Part shown: piece after piece, positions 44,117 to 54,323 of the stretch
How the letters are laid out: every line of letters begins with the position of its first letter
Position numbering within the stretch: the first letter of the stretch is position 1
Assembly: GCF_040954645.1 (NCBI RefSeq)
Contig: NC_092809.1
Coordinates: 135,149,914 to 135,213,913 of the forward strand
DNA length: 64,000 nucleotides
Reading direction: 5' to 3'
DNA from: Diabrotica undecimpunctata
Taxonomy: Eukaryota; Arthropoda; Insecta; Coleoptera; Chrysomelidae
Position numbers and translations under genes: made by a program
Notes under the pieces: model-generated
The model's input: only the letters and a program-made list of their open reading frames with translations
The model's database searches: none
What the model was told of the DNA's origin: nothing

Positions 44117-44330
44117 CCTAGACTCCTTCTTCTTTAAGTGCCCTCTCCCGATCGGAGGTTGGCTATCATCATCACTATCTTTACTCTATCTACTGCTGCT
44201 CTGAAGAGTTCTATAGAACTGCATTTTAACCAGTCCCTTAAATTCTTCAACCATGACACTCTCCTTCTTCCTATACTCCTTTCTCCTCTTATCTTTCCCT
44301 CTTATTCTAGACTCCAGTATCACTTAATGT
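44117..44330 (-). pseudogene. LINE 3' end (family D), minus strand
   Basis: The reverse strand encodes GRRRVSWLKNLRDWLKCSSI, ELFRAAVDRVKIVMMIANLR then a stop and a GAAGAAGGA tail. It is the end of the same RT type as at 4.3 kb and 39.1 kb. Confidence 0.75.
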
Positions 44331-44489
44331 ATCATTGTAACGTGTCAAAAAATTGTTACTTTTTGTCTAAATTAATTTTCCAATATTCCAATAAGACCGG
44401 TAGTTAGTTTTGTCAATACTCCACTCCTCTCCAAGTTCTAATTAATTACACTCCCAAATATACGATCACCAACATTATAGATTTAACTT

Positions 44490-44970
44490 TTAACATTTCT
44501 TCAACTGCTCTTCGAAATAACTTTAGTATGGTCTCTTTCAATGTAACAAATCTTTTCACTAATGTTACCAGATAAGACACCATTCCAATCATGAATACCT
44601 TACTTGCAAAAATTATTGATCCCAATAAATGTTCACAAATTATATCTCTACTTCAATTCTGTCGTTCTTAAGACTTATTTATCTTTAACGATAAAATTTA
44701 TAGATAAGCAGAAGGTTTAGCAATGGGAAATCCACTATCTCCTCTACTTTGCAGATCTTTTTCTCGACTTTCTTGAAAATACTTTTGATCATTCCCAACC
44801 ACAAATGTTATGGTGGTTATGGTATAGATATGTAAATGATATTTTAGCCTTTATAGAAGGCCCACCTTCAGAATCACACAGTTTGTCATACAAAATTATG
44901 CAAAATATGCCTAAATACTAAATATATGCTGGCTATATCACAAATGCAACAAAATAACTTGCAACATCGA
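44490..44970 (+). pseudogene. Penelope-like reverse transcriptase fragment
   Basis: Plus-strand RT of Penelope type, in several frames: FSMVSFNVTNLFTNVTR, IISLLQFCRS, FIFNDKIYR then a stop, EGLAMGNPLSPLL, FLDFLENTFDHSQPQMLWWY and RYVNDILAFIEGPPSESHS. EGLAMGNPLSP and W.RYVDDI are diagnostic for Penelope-like RTs; the catalytic YVDD is YVND here. No GIY-YIG domain follows. It could be the RT counterpart of the family whose endonuclease ends form the inverted repeat at 22-24 kb, but that is not shown. Confidence 0.75.
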
Positions 44971-44989
44971 ACTATAGAGATGCTAAAGA

Positions 44990-45835
44990 ATTCTGCTACT
45001 TAGTGTCATTGATGGACTGCAAATTCAACAAACTATTAGAAATGAGACAAAGAATATGCGTGGCTAACCGCTGTTATTTTGAACGAAGAGCGAGATGTAT
45101 GTCAAGTGTAATAAAGTGCACAATTTATAAAACAATAATGTCTCCAGTGCTTACTTATGGATAGGAAACAAAGAGCAATGACGAGCAATACAAATATTTG
45201 AAAGAAAATGTTTGACGACTAATATGGCGTTAACGAAAAGAGTCTGTAAATGAGGCGATATAATTTCGAACTCTATAGACATGTTGGTGATGCACATATC
45301 ATAATGCACATACCATTGAACGAGCTATGTTAGGAGTTGCTCTAAGAGAACATATCCGTAATAAGGACGTGCGAAGCGGAACGAAGGTGAAAGATGTAAT
45401 TGTGCAAACGAAATAAAGCTGGGTAGGATACGTTGCACGACAAATCAGAGAAAGATGGACGAGAAACATAATACATTGGAGAACACTAGAGCATAATCGT
45501 AGAGGAAGACAACAAAAAGTAGCTAGACGATATCAAAGCAAAGTGAGATGAAATTTGCTGAAGAAAAGAAGACATTTCGTAAAAACCATTAAAATAAACC
45601 GCCCAAGATGGATGGGCCACGTTATGCGGTTGGATGAAAGTGATCCTGCTAAAATAATTATACCAAATATGCCGGTCCGAAGAAGAAGAAGGGGGCGAGC
45701 GAAACTCCGATACCTTGAAGATGTGCAGGAAGATTTAAGGGAGATTGGCAGAAGACAGACACTCCACAGGGAAGGACGGACGAATGTTTTGAGGCAGGCC
45801 AAGGTTCACGAAAGGCTGTAACGCCAAATGATGAT
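44990..45835 (+). pseudogene. Mosaic of LINE C-terminal fragments
   Basis: Three plus-strand pieces in a row. 44990-45290: RDAKEFCYLVSL, ANRCYFERRARCMSSVIK, TIYKTIMSPVLTYG. 45300-45545: ERAMLGVALREHIRNKDVRS, VKDVIVQTK, SWVGYVARQIRERWTRNI, HNRRGRQQKVARRYQ. 45555-45821: INRPRWMGHVMRLDESDPAK, RRRRGRAKLRYLEDVQEDL and GRTNVLRQAKVHERL, then an ATGATGATGA tail near 45830. All are thumb to C-terminal parts of RTE-like RTs from different families, so this is stacked insertion, not one gene. Confidence 0.7.
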
Positions 45836-45839
45836 GAGT

Positions 45840-46725
45840 ATGTTTCTCTTACATATTACAGTGTATTGTTTAGAATTACTAAATTTTAAAATAGTGGATT
45901 TTGTTGTATAATACGTTAATGTTATTATTTTTTTAAATTTATGTAAAAACTGTTACTAAAGTATTATTTTGTAAACTACGTTTCCACCTCTACCAACCGG
46001 AGTGTAGCTTAAACCCTCGCTGTCGCTTTCCTTCTATATCCTTTCACATCCAGTGTTGCTCCCGCCGAAATGTAATCGAGGACAAAGGATGCGTCAGATA
46101 TAGTAATTGGTATAAAGGTCAAATACTGTGACATCTGTGGGGCTTAGAAAACACAAACGTTTAGGATTTGGAACCAGATTATCTGGATATGCATACGAAA
46201 TTTAATTTGAATACAATGAAGGTGAATGATAAGCCAGAGCTATTAGAGTAGTTGATTTCTAATCGTGATAGTTTCCGTTTACTGCTAGAGTAACTTAGTA
46301 TTATGAAAGAGTAAGTCTGCAGCTTCTTCCTTCGGTTAAAAAAAAACCGTTTTACTGTTACAGAGTGAGTCGATCTGAGGTTTCCAGGGCATAATAAAAA
46401 GTTTTCTGTAATATTATTTATGTCGTGCTAATTATTTTCATTTTAACAACATGCATTCAAATTTTGTTTCATTGTTTAAAAGGACGTTCTGTTCAATGTT
46501 AAGAGAAAATAATATTGGATAGAAAGTAATAATGGGCATAGGGTACATTCTTATATGTATACCTACGGCCATCACACACCCCGTGTATATATTTTTTGTT
46601 TTTTAATTTTATATAGTGTAACTGGTTATTAAAATAAAAATAACTAATTAAAAGAAACAAAATATAAGTATAGCGAGTTTTTGGGCCTTTTGTTATTGTG
46701 TACGTTCGACTATTGCGTGGCTATC
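45840..46725. other. No gene recognised
   Basis: AT-rich. The part right of about 46560 may be the 3' UTR of the jockey-like element on the minus strand. No exon or RNA gene seen. Confidence 0.4.
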
Positions 46726-46729
46726 TCAT

Positions 46730-48610
46730 TTCTTCACTGTTCTTGGTCTTGTCTGTATCCAGCCAGCTGCTGTCTATGCTGCATATGTACTGTTGTCTGG
46801 TTTTCGTCATAGTCTGTCAACTCTCTTAGTAGTCTACTCGGATAGTTCCTGAGACCGTCGAAAATCACGTGTGCTTTTTTATCCATAGGTATATTTAAAG
46901 CCTCTCTGTTCATATGGTTCTGGATTATTTCTATTTTTTTTCATGTTGGAGTTACACGTGTCTCAAAATGTGGTTAAAGCGTATGTTAGTGTTGGCAAAA
47001 TTTTACAATTTGCCATCCTAATCTTTGTTTTGAATCTCAGTTTACCCGTCCGAGTTATTAGTGATGAGAGTTGATTTCTAATTGTTTTAGCTTTGTTAAC
47101 CGTTTGTTTAACTTGTTCTGTAAAGGTCAGCTTTTTATCCGACATTACGCCTAAATATTTGGCTTGATTTGACCATTCGATTTGTGTGTCGAATGAGGAT
47201 AGGACCCCATTTGATCTGTCTCTTGTATATAGATATAGCAACAATACCGCTCTCCGTGGCACATTGCTTCCGTAGTTCCTACGTCGGACAGGATCGGCCC
47301 CATCCGTACTCTGAACCTCCTGTCGGTTAGGTATAACAAAAAAAGACATGTAATTGCCTGACTGTAACCGTATTGGTTTATTTTATATAGCGAGCTTTCA
47401 AGCCAGACTTTGTGAAATAATTTAATGACGTCTAGAAAGGCCACTGCTGTATTTCTTTTCATTGAACCCTTTCGAGATGCATATTGCTAGGCGCGGTACC
47501 TGAACTTCACATGAGTGTTCAACTGTGCTTTGGGTATTGTTCCGATTGCTTCTGATCCTTATTTTAGTCTATCTAGTATGACCCTGCAATTTTGCTAATT
47601 ACTGGTAATAAGTTTATCGGCCTATAATTATGTGAAAATGTGCCGTTTTCCCCTAGTTTTTTGATCAGTATTACGTGAACTACTTTCCATCTGTCAGGAA
47701 GGTGTCTTAGTTTTAAGCTATTGTTGATTAAATTTGTTCTGTAGACTATTGCTCTTGCTGGCAGATTATTCAAAGCTCTATTCGTAATATGGTGTAGTCC
47801 TGGAGCTTTTTTGGCATTAGTACGCTTAATCAGCTATCTCATCTCTTCATGAGAGGTGTGTGTAATACCTATGTTACCCCTTCTTCTGTTTAGTATTCTG
47901 TATCTTCTTTCCACTTCTTCTGTGAAGTCTAGATCTTCATCGGGATCATAGTTCTTTCTACATCCTCTTTCTAGTGTGTTTTTCATAATTTTTGCTTTGT
48001 CTTTTTCTTTGTACACAATTTTGTTTTCTCCATATTAAGGTGGAATTGGCTTTTTGTCTTTTTCTTAGTATTTTTGATAACTTCTAGAACGCGAATTTTT
48101 TTGGGTTTAGTTGCTGGATGTAGTTATCCCAGTGTTCGTTCTTATGTTCTTCTAATTGTTTTTTAACTTCCCTGTTTAGTTCATTAGCAATTCTTTTATC
48201 CCCTTGATTTCTTGTTCTGTTGGCTCTTCTTCTTTTCATGTTCTTTTCTCTTATCAGTTCTTTGAGCTTATTCCGGACATCTCTGAATCTTTCTTTTGTT
48301 GTTGTTTTCTGCTTCCTTAGTGCTGGCACCCATAGCGTTTTTTATCGTTTTCTCTAGTTTTAGTTCTTTTAGTTCTACTTTTGTGTTTATTGTTGGTATT
48401 ACTCCAATGGTTTCCATCACTATTTTTTTGTAGTTTGGCCAACTGGACCGTTTTTCTTGTATAGTTGCAGGTGGTTTGTATTGGCAAATTGTATGTAATT
48501 TGACAGATTGTATGTCGTGTTGTTAAAACTCGTTTTGTATAATTGCTATGCCTAGATATGTGGGAAGTATATTTCCACCGTGAAAGCATGTAGATTCCAT
48601 AAAGCCTACT
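46730..48610 (-). pseudogene. jockey-clade LINE, RT domain and linker
   Basis: From the 5' side (48600 downward): linker ATIQEKRSSW-like sequence, then ALRKQKTTTKERFRDVRNKL and LNREVKKQLEEHKNEHWDNY (48084-48329), then RT blocks IKRTNAKKAPGLHHITNRAL, LRHLPDRWKVVHVILIKKLG, HNYRPINLLPVISKIA, KRNTAVAFLDVIKLFHKVWL, YLTDRRFRVRMGPILSD, QAKYLGVMSDKKLTFTEQVK and ANCKILPTLTYALTTF, ending near 46740 with DKKAHVIFDGLRNYPSRLL. YRPINLLPVISKI and KYLGV are jockey-clade features. The polymerase YVDD block is lost, and frameshifts and stops are frequent. Confidence 0.82.
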
Positions 48611-48629
48611 ACTGTGGTGTCTTAAATGT

Positions 48630-49608
48630 TGCGTTATGTTGTAGATATTTCAAATAAGTCCAAATTACTACTGTGCTCATTCAAAGTTCTTAGAATTCTT
48701 GTAATGGGTTCATTTTGACCATAATTTGTAGTATGAAAAGAAATGTTGAAAATCTCAGTATTACGAGTTTTTCTAGTATTAACATTCAAATTTAATAAAC
48801 TGAATAATTCTGAATCTTCACCATATCCATCCATAATCTTATGAAGGAATCATAAATATGCTTCAAACCTTCTATGATGTAGTAACGAGCTATTAAGTAT
48901 TTAACGTATATCATCATATATGTGTATTGCTGTTTAATAAAACCAATCTTGTAAGCCCATACATGACTAAACTTAAGTATACAATTTTTAAAGTTTGTAC
49001 TGATAACTGATTACAATTTCTAAGAATAAATCCCAACATCTTTAAAGCTTTAGTTAAAGTTTCATTAATATGATATTTAAAAGTTAATTTAGAGTCGAAG
49101 TTTATACTCAAATCTGTGATATTATTACGTACATCCAAAGGTACATTATTTATACAATAACAATCATTTACCAACTCCCTTAGTCTGCCAAAAGTAATTG
49201 TAAAACTTTTTTTATATTTAAGTATAGCATATTTACCTCACACCTACTAGCTAAGCTTTTAAGGACATTTTGTAACAAAGAGGCATCAACTAGGTTATTA
49301 ACTATTCGAAATATTTTAAAGTCATTATTATGACTTCACAATATATCATTAACAAATACATTAAATAAAAGAGGTCCAATATGAGACCCCCGAGGAACTT
49401 CTGAGATCCCATATACTCGCTGAGATAAATAATTTCCATATTTTACATTCTAACACCTACCAAACACATAACTACTTATACACTCAAGTATTTTACCCAG
49501 AAAGCCATAGCTTTGTAATTTAGCAATAAGCAGATCATGGTTACTTTATCGAAAGCTGTCTAGATATCGTCAAACTGATCCTTAAATTCAACTGAATTAG
49601 CAATAAAA
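48630..49608 (-). pseudogene. jockey/CR1-like LINE RT, C-terminal half
   Basis: Minus strand, from 49600: a KDQFDDI, stop, TAFDKV segment (palm), LLIAKLQSYGFLGKILECIS, SEVPRGSHIGPLLFNVFVND, DFKIFRIVNNLVDASLLQNV (a decayed DD block), then MVNDCYCINNVPLDVRNNIT, DSKLTFKYHINETLTKALKM and IVYLSLVMYGLT, with a C-terminus to 48634. Its N-terminal half appears at 50795-51620. The two are separated by later LINE insertions at 49611-50795. Confidence 0.75.
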
Positions 49609-49610
49609 TT

Positions 49611-49697
49611 CTTCTTCTTCACTGGCTTCACAACTCGGGGTCAGTCTTCGGCACATCAACTATCGCCCTCCATCCTCTACGATCCTGCGCTTCTATT
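49611..49697 (-). mobile_element. Very short LINE 3' end (family E)
   Basis: The sequence from cttcttcttc onward matches the 3' end at 41683. The minus strand encodes QDRRGWRAIVD and a stop-containing tail. Only ~85 bases. Confidence 0.6.
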
Positions 49698-49698
49698 T

Positions 49699-50605
49699 CC
49701 CATTCATCATCATCATTCAGCCCCATTTTCACATCCATTGTTGGATATTGGCCTCCTCCAAACGTCTCCAGTTCTCTCTATCTCTAGCTGCTGCAATCCA
49801 GTTTGTTTCTATTCTCCTTAGGTCGTCGGTTCATCGGGTGAGTGGTCTGCCTCGACTTCGCTTGTCGGCTCTTGGACTCCACTCCAATAATCTTTTCGTC
49901 CATCTTCCGTCTTCCATTCTAGCAACATGTCCAGCCCACCTCCACTTTTGTTTATTGATTCGCAGTATAATATTGTCTACGCTAGTTCGTCGGCATATCT
50001 CCTCATTTCTCACGCGATCTTTCAAGGTCAGACCCAGCATTGATCTCTCCATTCGCCTTTGTGTTACCCTCAGTTTTTCGGCAGTAGCTTTCGTTAAAGT
50101 TGGGGTCTCTGTTCCGTAGGTCAAGACCGGTAAGATGCATTGGTTAAATGCCTCTCTTTTCAGGTGAATTGGGGTATTTGTTTTAAAAATGTCTCTCATC
50201 CTTCCATATGCCGCCCATCCCAACGTGATTCGTCTATTTAGCTCGCAGGTTTGGTTGTCTCTGGTTATTCTAATTTCATGACTCAAGTATGTTTATTTAT
50301 CGATTAATTCTACCTTGTTGTTATTGATCTGTATCTCTTCGCTGGAAACCATATTGGTCATCATTTTGGTTTTCTCGAAATTTATCTCCAGCCCAGTTTC
50401 TTGTAGTATGTCATTCAGTTCTTGGAACATGTCTTTGATCTCTCCCAGATTATCTGACAGAAGCACGATATCGTCCGCAAAACGTAGATGGTTTAATCTT
50501 TCTCCATCGATGGATATTCCTTTCTGTTGCCATGTTAGTCTTTGAAATGCATACTCAAGAACGGTAATGAACAGCTTTGGTGACATGGTATCATCTTGCC
50601 TGACT
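49699..50605 (-). pseudogene. RTE-like LINE (family F), RT palm to 3' tail
   Basis: Well-preserved minus-strand RT: GVRQDDTMSPKLFITVLEYA, RLNHLRFADDIVLLSDNLGE (catalytic FADD intact), ETGLEINFEKTKMMTN, then after a single stop YLSHEIRITRDNQTCELNRR, LPVLTYGTETPTLTKATAEK, QRRMERSMLGLTLKDRVRNE, QKWRWAGHVARMEDGRWTKR and SPRADKRSRGRPLTRWTDDL. It ends at an ATG-repeat tail near 49699-49710. Related to the elements at 18.2, 35.2, 37.5 and 53.7 kb. The 5' side joins a different LINE at about 50605. Confidence 0.87.
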
Positions 50606-50795
50606 CCCATTTCCCATTGTTGTACCCTAATTCTAGATAAATCGGCTTCAACATCATCCTTCCATTATTTTGTCGGTCGGCCTACTGATCTTCTACCATC
50701 TCGTCTTTCAAAAAACACTGTCTTTAACACTCTGTCATCATCTGATCGTACCACGTAACCTGCCCATCTTATTCGGTTTGCCTTGATATGTCTAA
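50605..50795 (-). pseudogene. LINE C-terminal fragment fused to family F
   Basis: The minus strand encodes HIKANRIRWAGYVVRSDDDR, VLKTVFFERRDGRRSVGRPT, stop, WKDDVEADLSRIRVQQWE and then switches in frame to the family F palm (MGVRQDDTMSP). This is the C-terminus of another RTE-like RT placed upstream of the middle of family F. Confidence 0.7.
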
Positions 50796-51625
50796 CTACA
50801 CATGATTTACAAGACACTCAAATGGTTTGGGTAATACTGATTGGTTACAAACAGTACTATAATTTTCAATATCATTTTTATTACCGGACTTGGTGTTAAA
50901 TAATTAGTTTTCCAAAAATCAGGAGAGATAAAAGTATTCAGTGTTAAATTAAATAAATACAAGAGTAAAAATGCAATGCTTGAGTACATAAGCTGGCAAG
51001 CAATCTGGTCCAAGCGATAATTTCCAAGGCATCTTTAAAACACTATCAATTATGTCAGAGAGCTTTATATTATAATTATTCACATTGACACTCTGTTGAT
51101 AGTTCAAAATTGGGATCTGATTAGTTTTAAAATTAAAATATGTAGTTGAGAAAAAAATTAGCAAATATATCAACTATGTCATGACCATCTTCACCTGTAG
51201 TATCACCATAGAATATACTAGATGACAGATTGCTATCTTTTTCGTTTGCTATTTATGAATTTCCAAGAACGTCGAGGATTTGATAGAATGCAATTCTCAA
51301 TATTACTCAAATAGTTACTATAACATTGAAAGGAGAGGAGTTTACATTCATTTCCTAATCACCCCTTCTATTAAATAATTTACAATTCTCATGTATTTTC
51401 TTTTTTAAAATACATTAATTGCCCTAATCTAGCATTAAAACAAACCGGAGACGAACTCGTTTTAAATTTTTTGAGCGGAACAAATAAGTCAAAACCTTTA
51501 TACATAATGTCATAAAATACTGCTAAACTGTAATTAACATTATATGTGTGTAATAAAAGTAATTCCCAATTAATACTAGCAAAGAAATAATTTAAACCTA
51601 TATAATTTGCATTTTTAAAATCATA
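50795..51625 (-). pseudogene. jockey/CR1-like LINE, N-terminal RT half and linker
   Basis: Minus strand, from about 51480: VCFNARLGQLMYFKKEN, YLSNIENCILSNPRRSWKFI, then ANFFSTTYFNFKTNQIPILN, SDIIDSVLKMPWKLSLGPDC, LPAYVLKHCIF, and (another frame) NLTLNTFISPDFWKTNYLTP and ENYSTVCNQSVLPKPFECLV. GPDCLPAYVLK and ENY..VCNQS.LPK.FE are the start of the RT domain. Continues at 49608 beyond the insertions. Confidence 0.72.
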
Positions 51626-51983
51626 ATAGAATATTTGTAGTATAGTCTTTTAATAGTTCCATTGAATGATTGTATCCTGGCCTGACCTTTGTAACTGGCA
51701 GTGGTGCTTGATTTATCCTTTTTTAACGTTCCATTTTAGTTTACCTGTTTTTTAGCGTGGGGATATCGATGTTGTGTCTCTTTTAGCTTTGTTTATATTG
51801 TTTTTGATTTAACCCAAATTTAACAACAATTGCTCGTGATCAGAAGCTATATCAGCACCTGGATACGTCTTTGAGAAATTGATAGAATTTCTGTATTTTC
51901 TTCGTCTCCTAATATGTCTATCTGGCTTCTTACGATTTTATTCTTTGAATTCTGAGGCTATTTCCAGGTATATAATCTTCTTC

Positions 51984-51984
<1 letters not shown>

Positions 51985-52053
<69 letters not shown>
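51985..52053. repeat. (AT)n microsatellite, ~69 bp
   Basis: Uninterrupted TA/AT repeat. Confidence 0.97.
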
Positions 52054-52057
<4 letters not shown>

Positions 52058-52608
52058 AAGCTTATATAGTATATTTCTAATTCCTTCCAGTATTTTCTTT
52101 CTACATTAAATCGTCAGTCATCTTTAACAGTTTTTCAGATATTATCCACCACTAGTATAACAAATACTGAATTAAAGCAATCGTCCTTACCAAATCGTTG
52201 CTATAAAATATACAAAAGTTCTAACTCAAAAGTTTTAGTTTCTTTATTTCCATACGAATTGAAACCGGCACTGAAAGTCGAAGGTCGTTTGTTGAAAAAT
52301 TGAGTAATATCCTAAAGACATTTCGAGATAAAATCCCAATTTGCGAAATTGAATTCTTAAGCAGTCTGAGACGGTTACTGTTATTGTTTTTTGTCAACGG
52401 CCGCAAGTGGTATCAGTGAAATGCTGAGTGGAAATCGAGAAAAGTGATTTCCTTTTTTACTTTCCTGGGAATTTAGGGAAGAAAAAGAAACGTGGTAAAT
52501 GTAGCAGAAAAGATTAAAAGTTTATACTTTGGACGATTGGAATTCGTAAATATTTTCCTTAGAAGATAAAGAGAAACAGATCGGGGTACTTAAAGATAAG
52601 TATGTGTT

Positions 52609-52635
52609 TCTGAAGCTATTTTCTTGTGACATTTT
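52609..52635. repeat. 27-bp segment shared with the Penelope-like element terminus
   Basis: tctgaagctattttcttgtg followed by acatttt. It matches 22295-22321 with one substitution (g to a). In the 22-kb element this lies between the target duplication and the inverted repeat, so it probably marks the 3' terminus of the family. Confidence 0.7.
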
Positions 52636-52977
52636 ATTTTTAAATTATAGATATTGTTTGAGAAATATTCCAAATGTAATTACATATGTTATTTTATATT
52701 ATATTATATTTTATTCGATTTACATATGTACTTAAATTGCAAACTATTTTCTAGCTGAAAATCGAAAGTAGGGTATTTCTAATTGCATTTGTGCATATTT
52801 GTATTTCGTATCCAATATCCTTCTTTAAGCAGCGTTGTTCTGTTTCAAAAATCAATCTAGAGAAATGCCTAGGAAGATTGTTTTAAAGCTCAATACAATA
52901 AATATTATAGTAGCACGATTAAGTTATTTACAAAACTATTACAAATGAAAATAGAAGACTAAATTTTAAATAAATAT

Positions 52978-53339
52978 AAACAGGAACTCTCGGGGGAATA
53001 TGTAACCTCTAGAGAGCGCGTCCCCAGGTGGCGGATAAGGGAACGCCCGACCCGGTTTACCGGTGGGTAGGAGGGAAATAAAATACCTCCCGTGGACCAA
53101 CAGGTAATTCACCGAATGATTGCCGGTATAAGTAATCCCCCACTTGTGACCAACGGCTGCGGGCGGATGAGTTAATAAGTGGAAGGGCACTCTTTTGTCC
53201 AAGGGTTGGGAAACTGGTCCTAAAGGCGGATGAATCAAAAAATAGGTCAACGGCGTAAAGATGCAGAAGGCAACGCAGAACCACTGCATTAAAGACTCAT
53301 AGAGTACCCCTAGTAAATAGATAGATAGATAGATAGATA
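52978..53339 (+). mobile_element. SINE-like or LINE-derived element with (TAGA)n tail
   Basis: A ~340-base block clearly more GC-rich than its surroundings, ending in tagatagatagatagataga. It contains ggcaacgcagaaccactgca and gggttgggaaactggtccta, sequences I recall in insect LINE/SINE units. The tail repeat equals that of the LINE at 8255-8965, so that LINE type may have mobilised it. No clear A or B box was found. The 191-codon minus-strand frame across it is probably chance. Confidence 0.6.
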
Positions 53340-53405
53340 AAGTCATGAATGGCAAAGCCAGAATGATTTCCAATCTCCGATAGGAGCGGAACTTAAAGAA
53401 GAAGA
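53340..53405 (+). mobile_element. Very short LINE 3' end (family D)
   Basis: Encodes ARMISNLR then a stop and ends in AAGAAGAAGAA; matches the 3' end at 39.1 kb. Confidence 0.6.
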
Positions 53406-53724
53406 ATGAACAGGAAGCGTTTATAATTAACAGACTAGGCAAATAGGCACAGAGCATATTTTCATATTTTGCAAATTTTACGCAACAAGTAAACTTTTTG
53501 CATATTTTAATATAAATCGAAGTAAACACTAAAGTTGACATGAGACGGAATAGCTCAGAGTGATGTTGGTTGACAGGACGATGAGACGGGACAGGCGGTA
53601 CGAGGTCTCAGTGCAGAGATAAAGATTAAGCATTTATCATATTAGCATCAATAGGTGATCCTTATACAAGAAAATAATAAATATGTACAACAGTCAGTCA
53701 TCATCATCAGCCTCTCTCAATCCA

Positions 53725-54241
53725 CTGCTGGACAAAGGCCTCTCCTGTTTATCTCCAAAGTGTTCTATCTTGTGCTAGCTGTATCCAGTTTTTTGTTGTC
53801 TTTCGTAAGTCGTCTTGCCATCGTGTTGGTGGTCTTCCTCTGCTTTGTTTATCGGCTCTTGGTCTCCATTCAACTAGTTTACGAGTCCATCTTCCGTTCT
53901 TCATTCTGGCAACGTGTCCAGCCCCATTCTATTTTAAGTTACAGCTTCTTTCAATGACGTCTATGACTTTGGTCTTAGCTCGTAGATCTTCGTTTCTAAT
54001 CCTGTCTCGCAGAGTGGCACCTTTCATTGATCGTTCCATTCTTCTTTGTGCTACTCTTAGTTTTTGTGCGTTTTTCTTAGTGAGCGATAATGTTTTTGCA
54101 CCATAGGCCATCACCGGTAGCACGCATTGGTCGAAAACTTTTTTCTTCATATTAGTTGGGATGTATGCTGCCCATCCTTGTATTATTATTCTGGATACTT
54201 CGGTTGTTTGATTGTCCTTATTTATCTTAATTTCGTGACCC

Positions 54242-54323
<82 letters not shown>

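Larger units (their letters stand above)
51626..52975. other. No gene; (AT)n tract and a Penelope-like terminus
   Basis: AT-rich DNA with an (AT)n repeat at 51985-52053 and a 27-base segment at 52609-52635 shared with the Penelope-like element. Open frames such as 52221-52406 have no recognisable domain. Confidence 0.45.

Noticed and set aside
49748..50119. 123-codon plus-strand open frame
   Set aside because: Antisense to the well-conserved family F RT C-terminus on the minus strand.
52966..53541. 191-codon minus-strand open frame across the SINE-like block
   Set aside because: No domain, runs through a TAGA repeat and a LINE tail on the other strand. The GC-rich element explains the lack of stops.
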